A stretch of DNA of 64,000 nt from Aestuariispira insulae (GCF_003385955.1 NZ_QRDW01000005.1:310001-374000); one strand, 5' to 3'. Counted from the first letter of the stretch, positions 1-8,681 are shown. Notes: generated by a model not told the origin, from the sequence alone. Program-made: numbers and translations.

Positions 1-774
1 AACAACTTTCTGAAGACCAAAACCGACACCGACACCAATGGCGCCACCGAAGACGGCAAAGGCCGTCAGGTCGATACCCATGGTGGAGAGAACGGCGAGG
101 ATCGCTACGGTAAACAGCAGAACCTTGGCCAGTTTGGCGCTTAGAACCTGCAGTGACGGGCTGAGATTGCGGGTCTGGCGCAGGCGCTGTTCCAGGACCT
201 TGGACAAGGATGTCGCGATCCAAAGCATGATCCCGGCGGTGATCAATCCCTTGACGACGCTCAGGGCCGACAGGCGCAGATCACCAAAGGTGACGGACAA
301 ATCATCCAGGATGGCTGAGGTTGCTTCCAGCAAATCCAGAATATCCAGGGCCGCAATGGACCAGATCACAAAGGCCACCACGCGGGACCAGTATCCGGCG
401 CGCATGATCCCGGTCAGGAACCGGACCACGACCCAGGCGGTCAATAGGGATGCCACAATATCCAGCAGGTGCGGCGGGAAGCCTGCCGCAGTGGCCAGCA
501 CAAGGGAGGCCAACTGTAAAATGAGCCAGAGGGCTGGCAGCGCCAGTTCGGACGATAGCGCGCAGAAACGCCGGATCGACGGCCAAAGGCTGAGATCGGA
601 TTGTTTAGCCTTCAGTTTCCGTTGAATGGCGGGCGATATCAGCCGCGCAATGCCGAAGGCCAGCAGGATGAAGGCAGCCTGGGCGGCGGTGCCCCATGTG
701 AGGACATGTGTCACGAACCAGGCTTCGGCCGCGAAATATAGATCCTGCAATGACTGATAGGATGGCAGTTCCAT
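1..774 (-). CDS. MscS-family mechanosensitive channel, N-terminal part (runs off the window)
   Basis: An open frame on the minus strand runs from an ATG at 774 to the window edge without a stop, giving 258 residues of the N-terminal side. An AGGGA ribosome site lies just upstream. The protein has several hydrophobic segments and ends at the edge in STMGIDLTAFAVFGGAIGVG followed by GFGLQKVV. This Gly/Ala-rich pore helix is typical of MscS-type small-conductance channels. The family sits in the inner membrane and releases solutes under hypo-osmotic stress. The long N-terminal membrane region suggests a multi-helix MscS relative rather than the minimal three-helix form. The beta domain and C-terminus lie outside the window, so exact length and subtype cannot be judged. 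Confidence 0.85.
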   Translation of the reverse strand, partial: MELPSYQSLQDLYFAAEAWFVTHVLTWGTAAQAAFILLAFGIARLISPAIQRKLKAKQSDLSLWPSIRRFCALSSELALPALWLILQLASLVLATAAGFPPHLLDIVASLLTAWVVVRFLTGIMRAGYWSRVVAFVIWSIAALDILDLLEATSAILDDLSVTFGDLRLSALSVVKGLITAGIMLWIATSLSKVLEQRLRQTRNLSPSLQVLSAKLAKVLLFTVAILAVLSTMGIDLTAFAVFGGAIGVGVGFGLQKVV

Positions 775-859
775 CGATCCCTGTCACAAAAATTCTGTTG
801 TTATCTGACAGTTTAGCCGAGATTCGCCAGATTGCGACAGGGAAATACAGGCGCGGCAG

Positions 860-1750
860 TCAAGCGGGTGAGATGTCATGGGGGTCCTGGTGGACGATAA
901 CCTGTGCGCCGGGGAAACGGTCACGGATCTTGATTTCCACCTGATCGGCTATTTCATGGGCATCGGTCAGCGGCATATGGCCGGGAAGTTCCAGGTGCAT
1001 CTGGAAAAAATACGTGCTGCCCGCCTGGCGGGAGCGCAGATCATGCAGACCCAGAACCCCTTCCTGGGCCAGGGCGATGTCGCGAACCTGATTTCGGATG
1101 TCATCAGGGAGTTCCCGGTCCATCAGCATATCCAGTGCCTCGCGCCCGGTCATCCAGGCACCGCGTAAGAGATAGAGCGCCGCGGCCATGCCAAAAAGCG
1201 GATCCAGCCAGTGTAGGCCGGTGATCCCCACCAGGACCAGGGCTGCGATCACCGCCATATTGGGCAGCAAATCGCCCAAATAATGTAATCGGTCGGCGCG
1301 GATTGCGACCGAGCCTGTTCTTTTCACAACAAAGCTCTGGAAGAGAACCAGAGCCAGGGTGATCAGGATGGAGGCGGCCATGAGCGCAATACCCTGCTGG
1401 CTGTCACCCAGGGCCGGAGGATTGAATAGGCGGCGCATGGCCTGGATCACCAGGATAATGGCCGAACCGGTAACAAAGGTCGCCTGGGTCAGCGCGGCCA
1501 ACGGTTCCGCTTTGCCATGGCCGAAACGATGTTCCCGGTCGGCCGGCACCAGGGCGTGATGCACCGCCACCAAGGTGACCAGCGAGGCAAAGCCGTCCAG
1601 CAAGGAATCAATCAGGCTTGAAAGGATGGCGATGGAATCGGTGGCGGCCCAGGCCCAGGCTTTCAACGAGATCAGCAGCAGGGCCGTTGCAGTCGAGGCA
1701 TAGGTTGCCGCCCGCATCCACCCTTTCGCACCATGCATGTTTTTATCCAT
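860..1750 (-). CDS. Cation diffusion facilitator (FieF-like divalent metal exporter)
   Basis: A CDF family inner-membrane antiporter that exports divalent cations (Zn, Fe, Mn or Cd) in exchange for protons. With the start at 1750 it has 296 residues. The N-terminal two thirds is a six-helix membrane domain and the C-terminal ~80 residues form the soluble metallochaperone-like domain (ends VIVHQDPHD). The transport-site residues are visible as DSLLD (D48, D52) and HYLGD (H156, D160), the DxxxD/HxxxD pattern of FieF. The reading frame extends upstream to 1822 but would then overlap the universal stress gene, so the internal Met at 1750 is preferred. A TATAAT hexamer lies at 1758-1763 on the same strand. 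The metal specificity is not determinable from this alone. Confidence 0.9.
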   Translation of the reverse strand: MDKNMHGAKGWMRAATYASTATALLLISLKAWAWAATDSIAILSSLIDSLLDGFASLVTLVAVHHALVPADREHRFGHGKAEPLAALTQATFVTGSAIILVIQAMRRLFNPPALGDSQQGIALMAASILITLALVLFQSFVVKRTGSVAIRADRLHYLGDLLPNMAVIAALVLVGITGLHWLDPLFGMAAALYLLRGAWMTGREALDMLMDRELPDDIRNQVRDIALAQEGVLGLHDLRSRQAGSTYFFQMHLELPGHMPLTDAHEIADQVEIKIRDRFPGAQVIVHQDPHDISPA

Positions 1751-1797
1751 GGCCGGGATTATACCGTGATTTAGGGAGCGGGCGGAATAGTCCTGGT

Positions 1798-2319
1798 TCA
1801 GCGGACGGTCATGCAGGCGCATTCCGCCATTTGGGAGACCTTCTGCGAGACGCTGCCAACCAGCAGGGTTTTCAGACGGCCCAGGCCCCGGCTGCCCATG
1901 ACAATGAGATCTGCGTCCACCTGGCTGGCATAGGCCAAGATCCGGCTGGCGGCATCCCCGTCGGTGGAATGGGTGGCGATATTGGCGACACCTGACTTTT
2001 CGGCCGTTCGCACGGCGGCTTCCAGAATGCGTTCTGAAAGCATATGAAGGGCTTCGTGATCCAGGCGATGGTCGGCGATTTCGCCATCCGCACGCACGGC
2101 TGCGGTGAGGGAATCGCCCGAAATGGCGGTTGAAACCGGCAGTTTGCTGAGATGCTCAACCTCGGCCATATGCCGCAATGCCTTGGGTTGTTCCCCAAAT
2201 AACATCACATGGATGATAGTGAGTTTTGCTTCATAGCGGGCGGCAAGATCACTGGCGGTCTCCAGCGCTTTTTGCGCCTGTACGGAGCCGTCGGTGGCAA
2301 CCAGGATATTCTTGAACAT
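1798..2319 (-). CDS. Universal stress protein (UspA family)
   Basis: A 173-residue single-domain Usp protein of the cytoplasm. It begins MFKNILVATDGS, the usual first strand and loop of the fold. It ends with the ATP-binding signature GSRGLGRLKTLLVGSVSQKV (G-x2-G-x9-G-S), so it belongs to the nucleotide-binding subgroup. The middle holds a longer than usual loop (about residues 55-90). Its stop lies 47 bases from the metal exporter start on the same strand, so the two may be cotranscribed. Usp proteins support survival under stress; no specific partner can be named here. Confidence 0.9.
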   Translation of the reverse strand: MFKNILVATDGSVQAQKALETASDLAARYEAKLTIIHVMLFGEQPKALRHMAEVEHLSKLPVSTAISGDSLTAAVRADGEIADHRLDHEALHMLSERILEAAVRTAEKSGVANIATHSTDGDAASRILAYASQVDADLIVMGSRGLGRLKTLLVGSVSQKVSQMAECACMTVR

Positions 2320-2412
2320 CGATGAGATCCCTCTGCAATAAATGGTCGGCCTTTTTTCCGGGCCGTTGAGGGTTACTCTAGGTCAGTTTTGTGAAAGCTT
2401 CGTTGAGCCAGG

Positions 2413-2631
2413 TCAAAGCTGTTTGAGGATCTCCGCCTTGCCTTCGGCGCAAAGGCTGTCGAGCACGCTTCTTGGAAAACGCGGCAGCGGTTTGATATTG
2501 GGCAAAACATAGTCACAAACCTCTTCACCGATTGCGATCAGCTGGGTGCCGCGGTTCAGTGGAAAATCACCGCCTTCCCGCACGTCCGGTACGGAAACGG
2601 TTTCCATTATTTTCACCCAATGTTCAGCCAT
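2413..2631 (-). CDS. Small conserved-looking protein of unknown function
   Basis: A 72-residue soluble protein starting MAEHWVKIMETVSVPD. The ATG at 2631 has a clear AAAGGAG ribosome site at proper spacing, which is why the longer frame (to 2679) was not used. No signal peptide or membrane helix is visible. The C-terminal part is mixed helix with one Cys pair (EEVCDYV and DSLCAEG). I do not recognise the family. It is convergent with nothing nearby and sits between the stress protein and the diguanylate cyclase. Confidence 0.65.
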   Translation of the reverse strand: MAEHWVKIMETVSVPDVREGGDFPLNRGTQLIAIGEEVCDYVLPNIKPLPRFPRSVLDSLCAEGKAEILKQL

Positions 2632-2792
2632 GGCCGTATCTCCTTTAGCGCTATCATATGGCAGGCTTGCCACCGTCATGCAAGTATCTGCCGGATTGGT
2701 TCATGGGTCGCGAAGAAATCGTTAACGAATTGGCGTTAGAATGAGGAACGGCTTGGTGCGAGATATTGGATAAAAAGGGGGAGAACCCTTTC

Positions 2793-3821
2793 ATGGATGA
2801 TTTTGACAGAGCTGTTGCGACCGCGGCCGACGTCCATACGATCATCAAGGAATATAAACTGAAACCGACACCGCAGGTGTATGCCATCTGGTTTGCCTAT
2901 CTTTCCCGTGAAAAGCCGGAATTGGTTCAGGCGATCGATATTCTGATCAGCAATAAGCAGCGCATCACCGAACAGATCCATAACGATCTGTATGAGCGGT
3001 TTTTTATGCCGGACAATAATAACGAGAGTGTCGAGGAGGTCAGCCGTAATCTCTCGGACAAGATCGACCGCCTGATGTCGCTTCTGGAGACCGCCAATGA
3101 TGGGATCAGCGATTTTGGCGATAGTATGGATTCCAGCCTGCACGACATGCAATCTTCCGAGGATCTTGGGGAAATCAGAAAAATCGTCGCGGGTCTTGCC
3201 TCAGAAGCCCGCGCCCTGCAGGAAAAAAATACATCGCTTTCCAGCAAACTGGGCGAGGCGTCCCGGGAAATTCAAACCCTGCGTTCCAACCTTCAGGAGG
3301 TCAGCCGCGAAGCCCTGACCGACGGCTTGACTGGCCTTGGCAATCGCAAGGCGGTGGATCGTGCGCTGCGCGACAGAACACAGGAGGCATTGGAACATGG
3401 CAAGCAATTGTTTGTGGCTATGCTGGATATAGATCATTTTAAATTGTTCAATGATTCCCATGGACACCAGGTCGGGGATGAGGTTTTGCGCGTGGTGGCC
3501 AGCCATCTGGGAGACGCGGTGCAGGCACCGCATATGCCGGGTCGCTATGGCGGTGAGGAATTCATCATGATTTTCACGGATTTGAGGTTGGATCAGGTCT
3601 ATAGCCAGTGCGAGAGTCTGCGCGATTCTCTATCCCAGCACAGATTGCAACTGTCGGAAATGAAAAGCGGTCCGGATCGGATCACGGTTTCAATCGGCGT
3701 TGCGAAATATGAATTGGGAGAGCCGGTGACCGAATTTGTCGGGCGGGCGGATGCCGGACTATATCGGGCCAAGGAGGCGGGCCGGAACAGGACGGTGATC
3801 GAGGAATTTGGGCAGTCCTAA
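2793..3821 (+). CDS. Diguanylate cyclase (GGDEF domain)
   Basis: A cytoplasmic enzyme expected to make cyclic di-GMP from two GTP. The ATG at 2793 follows a GGGGAG ribosome site; an upstream TTG at 2766 is less likely. Residues 1-80 form an alpha-helical N-terminal module with a PTPQVYAIWFAYL stretch. Residues ~90-170 are a predicted coiled coil. The C-terminal GGDEF domain starts at LTDGLTGLGNRKA, contains DIDHFKLFND, and has the active loop GGEEF at residues 253-257. No RxxD inhibitory site is seen five residues before the loop, so feedback inhibition by product is not expected. There is no membrane anchor; dimerisation probably uses the coiled coil. Confidence 0.92.
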   Translation: MDDFDRAVATAADVHTIIKEYKLKPTPQVYAIWFAYLSREKPELVQAIDILISNKQRITEQIHNDLYERFFMPDNNNESVEEVSRNLSDKIDRLMSLLETANDGISDFGDSMDSSLHDMQSSEDLGEIRKIVAGLASEARALQEKNTSLSSKLGEASREIQTLRSNLQEVSREALTDGLTGLGNRKAVDRALRDRTQEALEHGKQLFVAMLDIDHFKLFNDSHGHQVGDEVLRVVASHLGDAVQAPHMPGRYGGEEFIMIFTDLRLDQVYSQCESLRDSLSQHRLQLSEMKSGPDRITVSIGVAKYELGEPVTEFVGRADAGLYRAKEAGRNRTVIEEFGQS

Positions 3822-3933
3822 TTTCTTGATAAAGAATTCAAATAATCAACATTGTTTTGAAAATATACCAATGCTCTGATGAGGTGGGATCGGCAAAGGG
3901 GATTGCCGCCCGTATCAGAAAGGGCATTTGGAT

Positions 3934-4464
3934 ATGGTTGAATTTGAATTGGCCTCATTGGAATTGGACTCTGCGTCATCCATGCGCATCCTTGGCCGGG
4001 ACGATCTGAATTTTATGTGTGAAACCCTGCGCATCAACGGCATACAGACCCAGGTCAAGGGACGCATGACTGTTGTGTTTGCCTATCCGGGGATCGGTGT
4101 CGGGGAGATCTACCCGGAATTGTCCGGCTGTACCGGACAGGTTTGTGATTTGAAACAGGCCTTCGGCCTTTTGGAAGAGGCGGAAATCGCGCTGGTCGGA
4201 TTGTCCACCGAAGAACCGGCCCGGCGGCGTTCACTTGGTGTGATTCCGTTTGAGATCGGTCGCCTGCAGACCGACCTTTCCGGTCTGTTCACACAGGTCA
4301 TACGGGATAATCGCGCCTATCTGAAACGCAAAACACTGATCGCGCTGCCGGACGGTCGGTTGCTGGAATATGGCGATATCACAGATGCCAAACAGCATGC
4401 TCGCGAAGTGATTGATCTTGCCTTGAAGCTGGCGGATTGCAGCCGTTTCGCACCGGCGGCTTAG
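3934..4464 (+). CDS. Peroxiredoxin-like (redoxin fold) protein
   Basis: A 176-residue protein whose centre reads YPGIGVGEIYPELSGCTGQV followed by Cys. The C66-x4-C71 arrangement (CTGQVC) matches the peroxidatic and resolving cysteines of PrxQ/BCP-type peroxiredoxins (CTxQxC). The flanking LVGLSTE stretch matches the next strand of that fold. The rest diverges from classical BCP: a ~45-residue N-terminal extension and an unusual C-terminal half. The probable activity is thiol-dependent peroxide reduction, but this is inference from motif and fold only. The ATG at 3934 has an AAAGGG ribosome site; a TTG at 3928 is too close to it. The 3' end overlaps the convergent binding protein gene by four bases. 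Confidence 0.65.
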   Translation: MVEFELASLELDSASSMRILGRDDLNFMCETLRINGIQTQVKGRMTVVFAYPGIGVGEIYPELSGCTGQVCDLKQAFGLLEEAEIALVGLSTEEPARRRSLGVIPFEIGRLQTDLSGLFTQVIRDNRAYLKRKTLIALPDGRLLEYGDITDAKQHAREVIDLALKLADCSRFAPAA

Positions 4465-5246
4465 TTGGTTTCCTGAACGGATTGCGCCCAGGCTTCGATC
4501 TTGCGCTCGATCAACCGGTCCATTTGTCCTGCTTGCCGGGCCTCCCGGAGATAGGCCTCGAGCGCTTGTTCGAAAGCCGGTGCGATGCCCGCACAGGAGC
4601 TTTTCTTGGAAAATCCGATATACATCCCTTCCGATGCCCTGGGGGCGGGGTGATGCTGTATTTGCTCTGATAAACCGATGGATTTGGCAACGGCGCGCCC
4701 GCTGGTGACGGCATAGACCGCATAATCGATCCGATGGTGGGCCAGCATCTTCATCAGGGATTGGGCAGTGGGCGCGCGTTCCGCCCCCTGCTTATTCAGG
4801 AACCGGTCAAACTCCGCGCCCCAGGAATCACCCACCGTGGTTCCGCCGCGCAAACCCGCGAGATCCTTGAGGCTGGTGATGGGGAACGGGGTATCCCGCC
4901 GGCTGAAAACAACGGCGTCATCGGCTTTGAAAGGGCTGTTTTGATAGATCAGCCACTCTTGGCGTTCGGGTGTTTTGAAGACGTTGGGCACAATGTCCAG
5001 ATGGCCGGTTTCCGCCAGTTTTAGAACCCGTTTCCAGGATCCCAGATAGGTGACCTGATAGGGGATTTTAAGCCGGTCCAGAACGTCCCGGGTGATCTCG
5101 ATCCCGACCCCGTCCAAACGGTCGCCCTGCAGCCAGCTCCAGGGCGGGATGAAAGGATGCGTGGAAATAGAGACATTTTGGCAGGCCAATAGAGGGGATG
5201 GAATCCAGGCCAACCCGGCAAATACAATCGGCAGAAACCTTTTCAA
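4461..5246 (-). CDS. Periplasmic solute-binding protein, family 3 (amino-acid type)
   Basis: A 261-residue protein starting with a basic, hydrophobic signal peptide (MKRFLPIVFAGLAWIPSP) probably cut near LLACQ. The mature part has family 3 features: GVGIEITRDVLDRL near residue 48, a DIVPNVFKTPER stretch near 85, and LKDLAGLRGGTTVGDS. Such proteins bind polar amino acids or similar ligands, but no permease or ATPase gene lies beside it. It could therefore be an orphan receptor or signalling protein rather than a transporter part. Many orphan family 3 proteins resemble this one in length. The ligand is unknown. Confidence 0.85.
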   Translation of the reverse strand: MKRFLPIVFAGLAWIPSPLLACQNVSISTHPFIPPWSWLQGDRLDGVGIEITRDVLDRLKIPYQVTYLGSWKRVLKLAETGHLDIVPNVFKTPERQEWLIYQNSPFKADDAVVFSRRDTPFPITSLKDLAGLRGGTTVGDSWGAEFDRFLNKQGAERAPTAQSLMKMLAHHRIDYAVYAVTSGRAVAKSIGLSEQIQHHPAPRASEGMYIGFSKKSSCAGIAPAFEQALEAYLREARQAGQMDRLIERKIEAWAQSVQETN

Positions 5247-5501
5247 TCAAACCATCCTTTCGTTCGGATGTGGAGATAGCGCTGTGACCTTTGCCAGGTA
5301 ATATAGCCCTTATCGCTAATTGCACATAATGGGAATGTTATGGCTGCGGGAATTGTCGGTTAACTTTACATCTATAAATAGAACAAACCTAAAGATATCA
5401 TTTAACTATTTGAAAACAATAATAGATGCGGAGTGGTCTCATTCTTGCTGTTACATGCTGTGGGAGGGGACAAAAATGTCTTCAACCATGGGGGAAGAAA
5501 A

Positions 5502-6098
5502 ATGAGTCGCACTAAATTCCTATTGGCATTCCTGTCATTCGTTTTCGTTATTCTTGGGGGCCAGGCACAAGCGGCATTGATCGATTTCGATCCGCTGAAT
5601 AATGCGCATGGATCATCCTATACCGGCCACGCCCAGGATGGTCACACGGTAACCGCCACCGGCGGCAATTGGTCGGAAGGCCATAATGTCGGTTATGGCA
5701 AACCTGTTCCCGCCATTTTCGGCAGTTTCAGGAATAATCAAGGGGGTGGCGAAGTTGTCGTGACCGGCGGATTGTTCCGCTTCATCTCCGTTGAGGTCAT
5801 GAGCCTGTTTACAAGTGGCGCGCGCCTTGATGTTACCGGAAAATTGGGAGGTGTTACCCAATATGGCTACTCTTTCAACATACCGACCACCAATGTTTTC
5901 GAGAAACTGGTCCATCCTTTCCAGTTTGATGTGCTGATTGACGAGCTTTATCTCGCTTGGTCACCGGGCGATAATCAAGCCGGCTTGGCCATGGATAACA
6001 TATTGTTGCGTTCGGAAGAGGTTCCTGCCCCGGCGGCCCTCGGTCTGATGTTGATGGGATTGGCTGGATTGGTGGCGCTGCGCCGCCGCAAATCCTGA
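5502..6098 (+). CDS. Secreted PEP-CTERM-like surface protein
   Basis: A 198-residue exported protein. It begins MSRTKFLLAFLSFVF, a signal peptide ending in AQA-A. It ends in a PEP-CTERM-type sorting tag: short VPAP motif, a hydrophobic helix (LGLMLMGLAGLVAL) and a terminal RRRK cluster. In this family the tag is recognised by an exosortase and the protein goes to the cell surface or exopolysaccharide matrix. The mature region is Gly, Asn and Thr rich, poor in Cys, and probably beta-sandwich. The start at 5502 follows GGGGGA; the longer upstream frame is not needed. DNA here and upstream is markedly AT-richer than the neighbours. No exosortase gene is in the window. Confidence 0.8.
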   Translation: MSRTKFLLAFLSFVFVILGGQAQAALIDFDPLNNAHGSSYTGHAQDGHTVTATGGNWSEGHNVGYGKPVPAIFGSFRNNQGGGEVVVTGGLFRFISVEVMSLFTSGARLDVTGKLGGVTQYGYSFNIPTTNVFEKLVHPFQFDVLIDELYLAWSPGDNQAGLAMDNILLRSEEVPAPAALGLMLMGLAGLVALRRRKS

Positions 6099-6126
6099 CT
6101 GCCGACAGCTTTGTCGGACAAGGGAG

Positions 6127-6158
6127 AGGCAGGCCGGTCGCCGGTCTGCCTTTGCTTT
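6127..6158 (+). terminator. Rho-independent-type terminator after the PEP-CTERM gene
   Basis: An 11-bp stem (AGGCAGGCCGG, 6127-6137, with CCGGTCTGCCT, 6141-6151) has a three-base loop and is followed by TTGCTTT. It sits 29 bases past the stop at 6098. A smaller hairpin, CCGACA-gctt-TGTCGG, lies just before it. Confidence 0.75.
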
Positions 6159-6384
6159 AACCGGGGTGAGCCGGTTCTGTCGCGTCCGGACGCTTGTCCG
6201 CGCTGTTTTTGGCAGTGGTGATGACCATCCGGCCCCTGGCGGTCCGAACCATGATCTGTTCCAGGCTGCGGACAACGGTTCCGATGGAAGCGGCTTGGTT
6301 GAGCGAAAGATGATCATTCGGGGCCAGCATTCCATCTTCCATCCGGAAGCGCCCCACCAGTTCTTGAGCGGACATTTTTTTCAT
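6157..6384 (-). CDS. Possible small protein of unknown function
   Basis: A 75-residue frame, MKKMSAQELVGRFRMEDG, with a sensible composition (charged N-terminal helix, then NQAASIGTVVRSLEQIMV) and no membrane segment. No good ribosome site precedes either the first Met or Met4. It is convergent with the PEP-CTERM gene and its stop overlaps that gene's terminator tail. Opposite-strand and other-frame alternatives look less protein-like. No family is recognised; it may be real but is unproven. Confidence 0.45.
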   Translation of the reverse strand: MKKMSAQELVGRFRMEDGMLAPNDHLSLNQAASIGTVVRSLEQIMVRTARGRMVITTAKNSADKRPDATEPAHPG

Positions 6385-6617
6385 AAAACTACAGACTTGA
6401 TACAGGCAGGCCCAGCCAGGCCGAAGTTGCTTTCATACATTTCGATCCAGCCCCGTTCAATTACCTTGTCCAGGTGGCTGGATCATTGATCCACTCATCA
6501 GAGCGCATTTGCCGGTAATTCACGGAAAATCCAACTAGTTAGCTATTTGACTTGCAATCAGATTTTGCAGCAATCTTTTGCAATTATAGGGAGAAATATT
6601 TGAGGGGAACCAATACT

Positions 6618-8582
6618 ATGATTAGAACAGCTGTGGCAGCTTCTTTGATGTTGCTTATGTTTGCGCCGGTTACAAGTGTCGCTTCTTCTTATACCGGGAT
6701 CACAAGATGCACGCCTCCCGGCGGAACTGATGATAATATTACGATTTTAAAAATTCGAACGGACGAGACAACGCCCGCCGTCGATTACGCTTATAATGGA
6801 AGGCCTGTTTCCGTCGGCAATGTTTATACCTATACCGTCGATGGCCTCAACAAATTCCACCACGATACACGCGATGTTGCCGTGATTAACGCAAATTTCT
6901 TCACAAAAAGAGATTTGGACGGATTTCCTGCCGGCACACCGATTGGCCCTGTTTATATCGGAAAGAAAGGCCAAAAATTTAAGAATAGCAGCACCAATAG
7001 TTATGGTTTTCCCACTAAAATAAATGAGCAGTCCAATACCAGTCCGGATAGTATCGCATTTTTCTTTGATCAAGCTGCTGGCGAGCAGAGTATGTCTGCA
7101 AAAATTGTCCCTGCTGCCGATTTCTCAGCATTCATATCGGGTATTAAACATCCGGATGCCGTTGTTTCCGGGGTTTTGATATACAAAAATCAACAAGAAA
7201 CCCTTGGCAAAGCTAAACGGGCAAAGCTTCAACCGACAACACAGAGGCCACGTATGGCGGTTGCCATGGGCGGAATAGCGCAAGACTCGGCAACCGTATT
7301 AGATTTTCAGCCAGACAATAAGACCGTATTTTTGATTTTTGCAGGCGCGATTACTGGCAAGCGGGATGGATACCAACTGAAAAATCTGATTGGTAAAATT
7401 AAATCTTTGATCTCCAGTAATTGTGGCATGCCAGATGATTTTGTCATTTCCAATATCCTGAATCTTGATGGTGGTTCATCAGCCGGGTTCAAAGCGCGTA
7501 TTTCGAACACGGTATATGAAGGCAAAGGCGGGCAGGATTATCGCAATATTCCGGTCACCTTGTCCTTTATCCAATCCCATGTTCGTCAGTTTAATATTGC
7601 GTCCGTTGGCGAGATCTCCGATGGGGATATTGTCACCCTTGAAAATGTTGATGGCAGCAACGGTAATACAGATGTCTGGTTGAATGGCCTGACAACAACA
7701 GGGGCGGTCGATATGGCCCCCGCAACGACCGAGAGCTATACAGGTACCCGTTGGCAGGTGAAGGCCTTTGGCAATGGTGTCTTCAGTTTTGCCAATTTGG
7801 GGAACCTGGTGAACCCGGACGCAGTCTGGTTAAACGGTCAGACCGGTACTGGTGATATTGGTTTAGTATCTGATATTGAAAATCATTCCGGGACAAAATG
7901 GACCCTCACACAATTAGCCAACGGCAACTATGCCCTGCAGAATATGGGAACGGAATCCAATCCTGCACATGTTTGGTTAAATAGGGATACCTCAAACGGA
8001 ACCGTCGGGTTAACCTCAACCAATACCAATGCTGCTGCTCAATGGGATATTGAGGTTTATCTCTCGGCGCGCGGGGCGCTGCCACCAACCAGCCAGCCCA
8101 TTTTTTGCAGAGTGTTTGATGATGGATATTCGAACAAAAGCGGATTGAGCGATGCAATATACGTCAACAGCGCCGGCCAGGCCTGTGTGCCGGATGGCAC
8201 TGCTGCAGGCTCCTGCCGAAAATGGTTTGGGGAATGTCGTGTCAATCAAGATGGAGAAACCGTCAATTTTAAGGTTTTCAATGACGGAGACACCAATATG
8301 ACGACCCCGAGCAATGCAGTATTCTTCCCTGTGGCAGGTTCGCAAGCCTGTGTGCCCGATGGCACGGCGCAAGGAAATTGCCGGAAATGGTTTGGCATGC
8401 CCGTAACGGAATCCGGGACTTCGGCCGCATGCTCTTTGTTCAATGACGGGTATGAAACCAAAACCGGCCTAACGGAGGCTATATACTATAATGCAGGCGA
8501 AAAGGGTGTTTGCCTTCCCGACGGCACAGGCACGGGTGAATGCCGAAAATGGTTTGGAAAATGCAGAACGCTGCCTCAGTGA
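6618..8582 (+). CDS. Secreted phosphodiester-glycosidase-like (NAGPA domain) protein with lectin-like and Cys repeats
   Basis: A 654-residue exported protein. Residues 1-26 are a signal peptide (MIRTAVAASLMLLMFAPVTS). Residues ~45-330 resemble the NAGPA/DUF2233 phosphodiester glycosidase domain, with NANFF in the first half and NLDGGSSAGF near the end as the conserved Asp-Gly-Gly-Ser site. Residues ~335-480 contain three repeats with VWLNG and W-x-[VL] motifs, suggesting a ricin-like beta-trefoil. Residues 497-650 hold three ~46-residue Cys repeats, each with C[VL]PDGT and CRKWFG. The start at 6618 has a GAGGGG site; a longer frame begins at 6552. The gene is AT-rich relative to its neighbours. 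A likely role is binding or trimming of extracellular glycans; the substrate is unknown. Confidence 0.75.
   Translation: MIRTAVAASLMLLMFAPVTSVASSYTGITRCTPPGGTDDNITILKIRTDETTPAVDYAYNGRPVSVGNVYTYTVDGLNKFHHDTRDVAVINANFFTKRDLDGFPAGTPIGPVYIGKKGQKFKNSSTNSYGFPTKINEQSNTSPDSIAFFFDQAAGEQSMSAKIVPAADFSAFISGIKHPDAVVSGVLIYKNQQETLGKAKRAKLQPTTQRPRMAVAMGGIAQDSATVLDFQPDNKTVFLIFAGAITGKRDGYQLKNLIGKIKSLISSNCGMPDDFVISNILNLDGGSSAGFKARISNTVYEGKGGQDYRNIPVTLSFIQSHVRQFNIASVGEISDGDIVTLENVDGSNGNTDVWLNGLTTTGAVDMAPATTESYTGTRWQVKAFGNGVFSFANLGNLVNPDAVWLNGQTGTGDIGLVSDIENHSGTKWTLTQLANGNYALQNMGTESNPAHVWLNRDTSNGTVGLTSTNTNAAAQWDIEVYLSARGALPPTSQPIFCRVFDDGYSNKSGLSDAIYVNSAGQACVPDGTAAGSCRKWFGECRVNQDGETVNFKVFNDGDTNMTTPSNAVFFPVAGSQACVPDGTAQGNCRKWFGMPVTESGTSAACSLFNDGYETKTGLTEAIYYNAGEKGVCLPDGTGTGECRKWFGKCRTLPQ
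8106..8567 (+). repeat. Three tandem Cys-rich repeats inside the glycosidase-like gene
   Basis: Residues 497-541, 551-595 and 605-650 align. Each opens with a [VL]F[ND]DG box, has a C[VL]PDGT motif near position 28, and closes with CRKWFG near position 38. Repeats 1 and 3 start with Cys; repeat 2 has Phe at that place and also lacks the last Cys. The DNA copies differ, so this is an old protein-level duplication rather than a recent tandem one. Confidence 0.85.
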
Positions 8583-8681
8583 TTGTCCCTCGTGAGCGTC
8601 GGTGGGGTAACATGAAGCTGATTGCATAACGGACATTCCAGAGGTTAAGGCTTTGGACAGGGCGCTCTCTGGAGGATGCGG

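Noticed and set aside
38-625. A 195-codon plus-strand frame at the left end
   Set aside because: It lies opposite a clear MscS-type channel gene that is in frame to the window edge; its product is Arg/Ser-rich and featureless.
2715-2740. CtrA-like TTAA repeat before the diguanylate cyclase gene
   Set aside because: The two TTAA-type words are 10 bases apart instead of seven, and the second reads TTAG.
5320-5505. A 61-codon frame before the PEP-CTERM gene
   Set aside because: No ribosome site; its end overlaps the start of the well-supported downstream gene in another frame.
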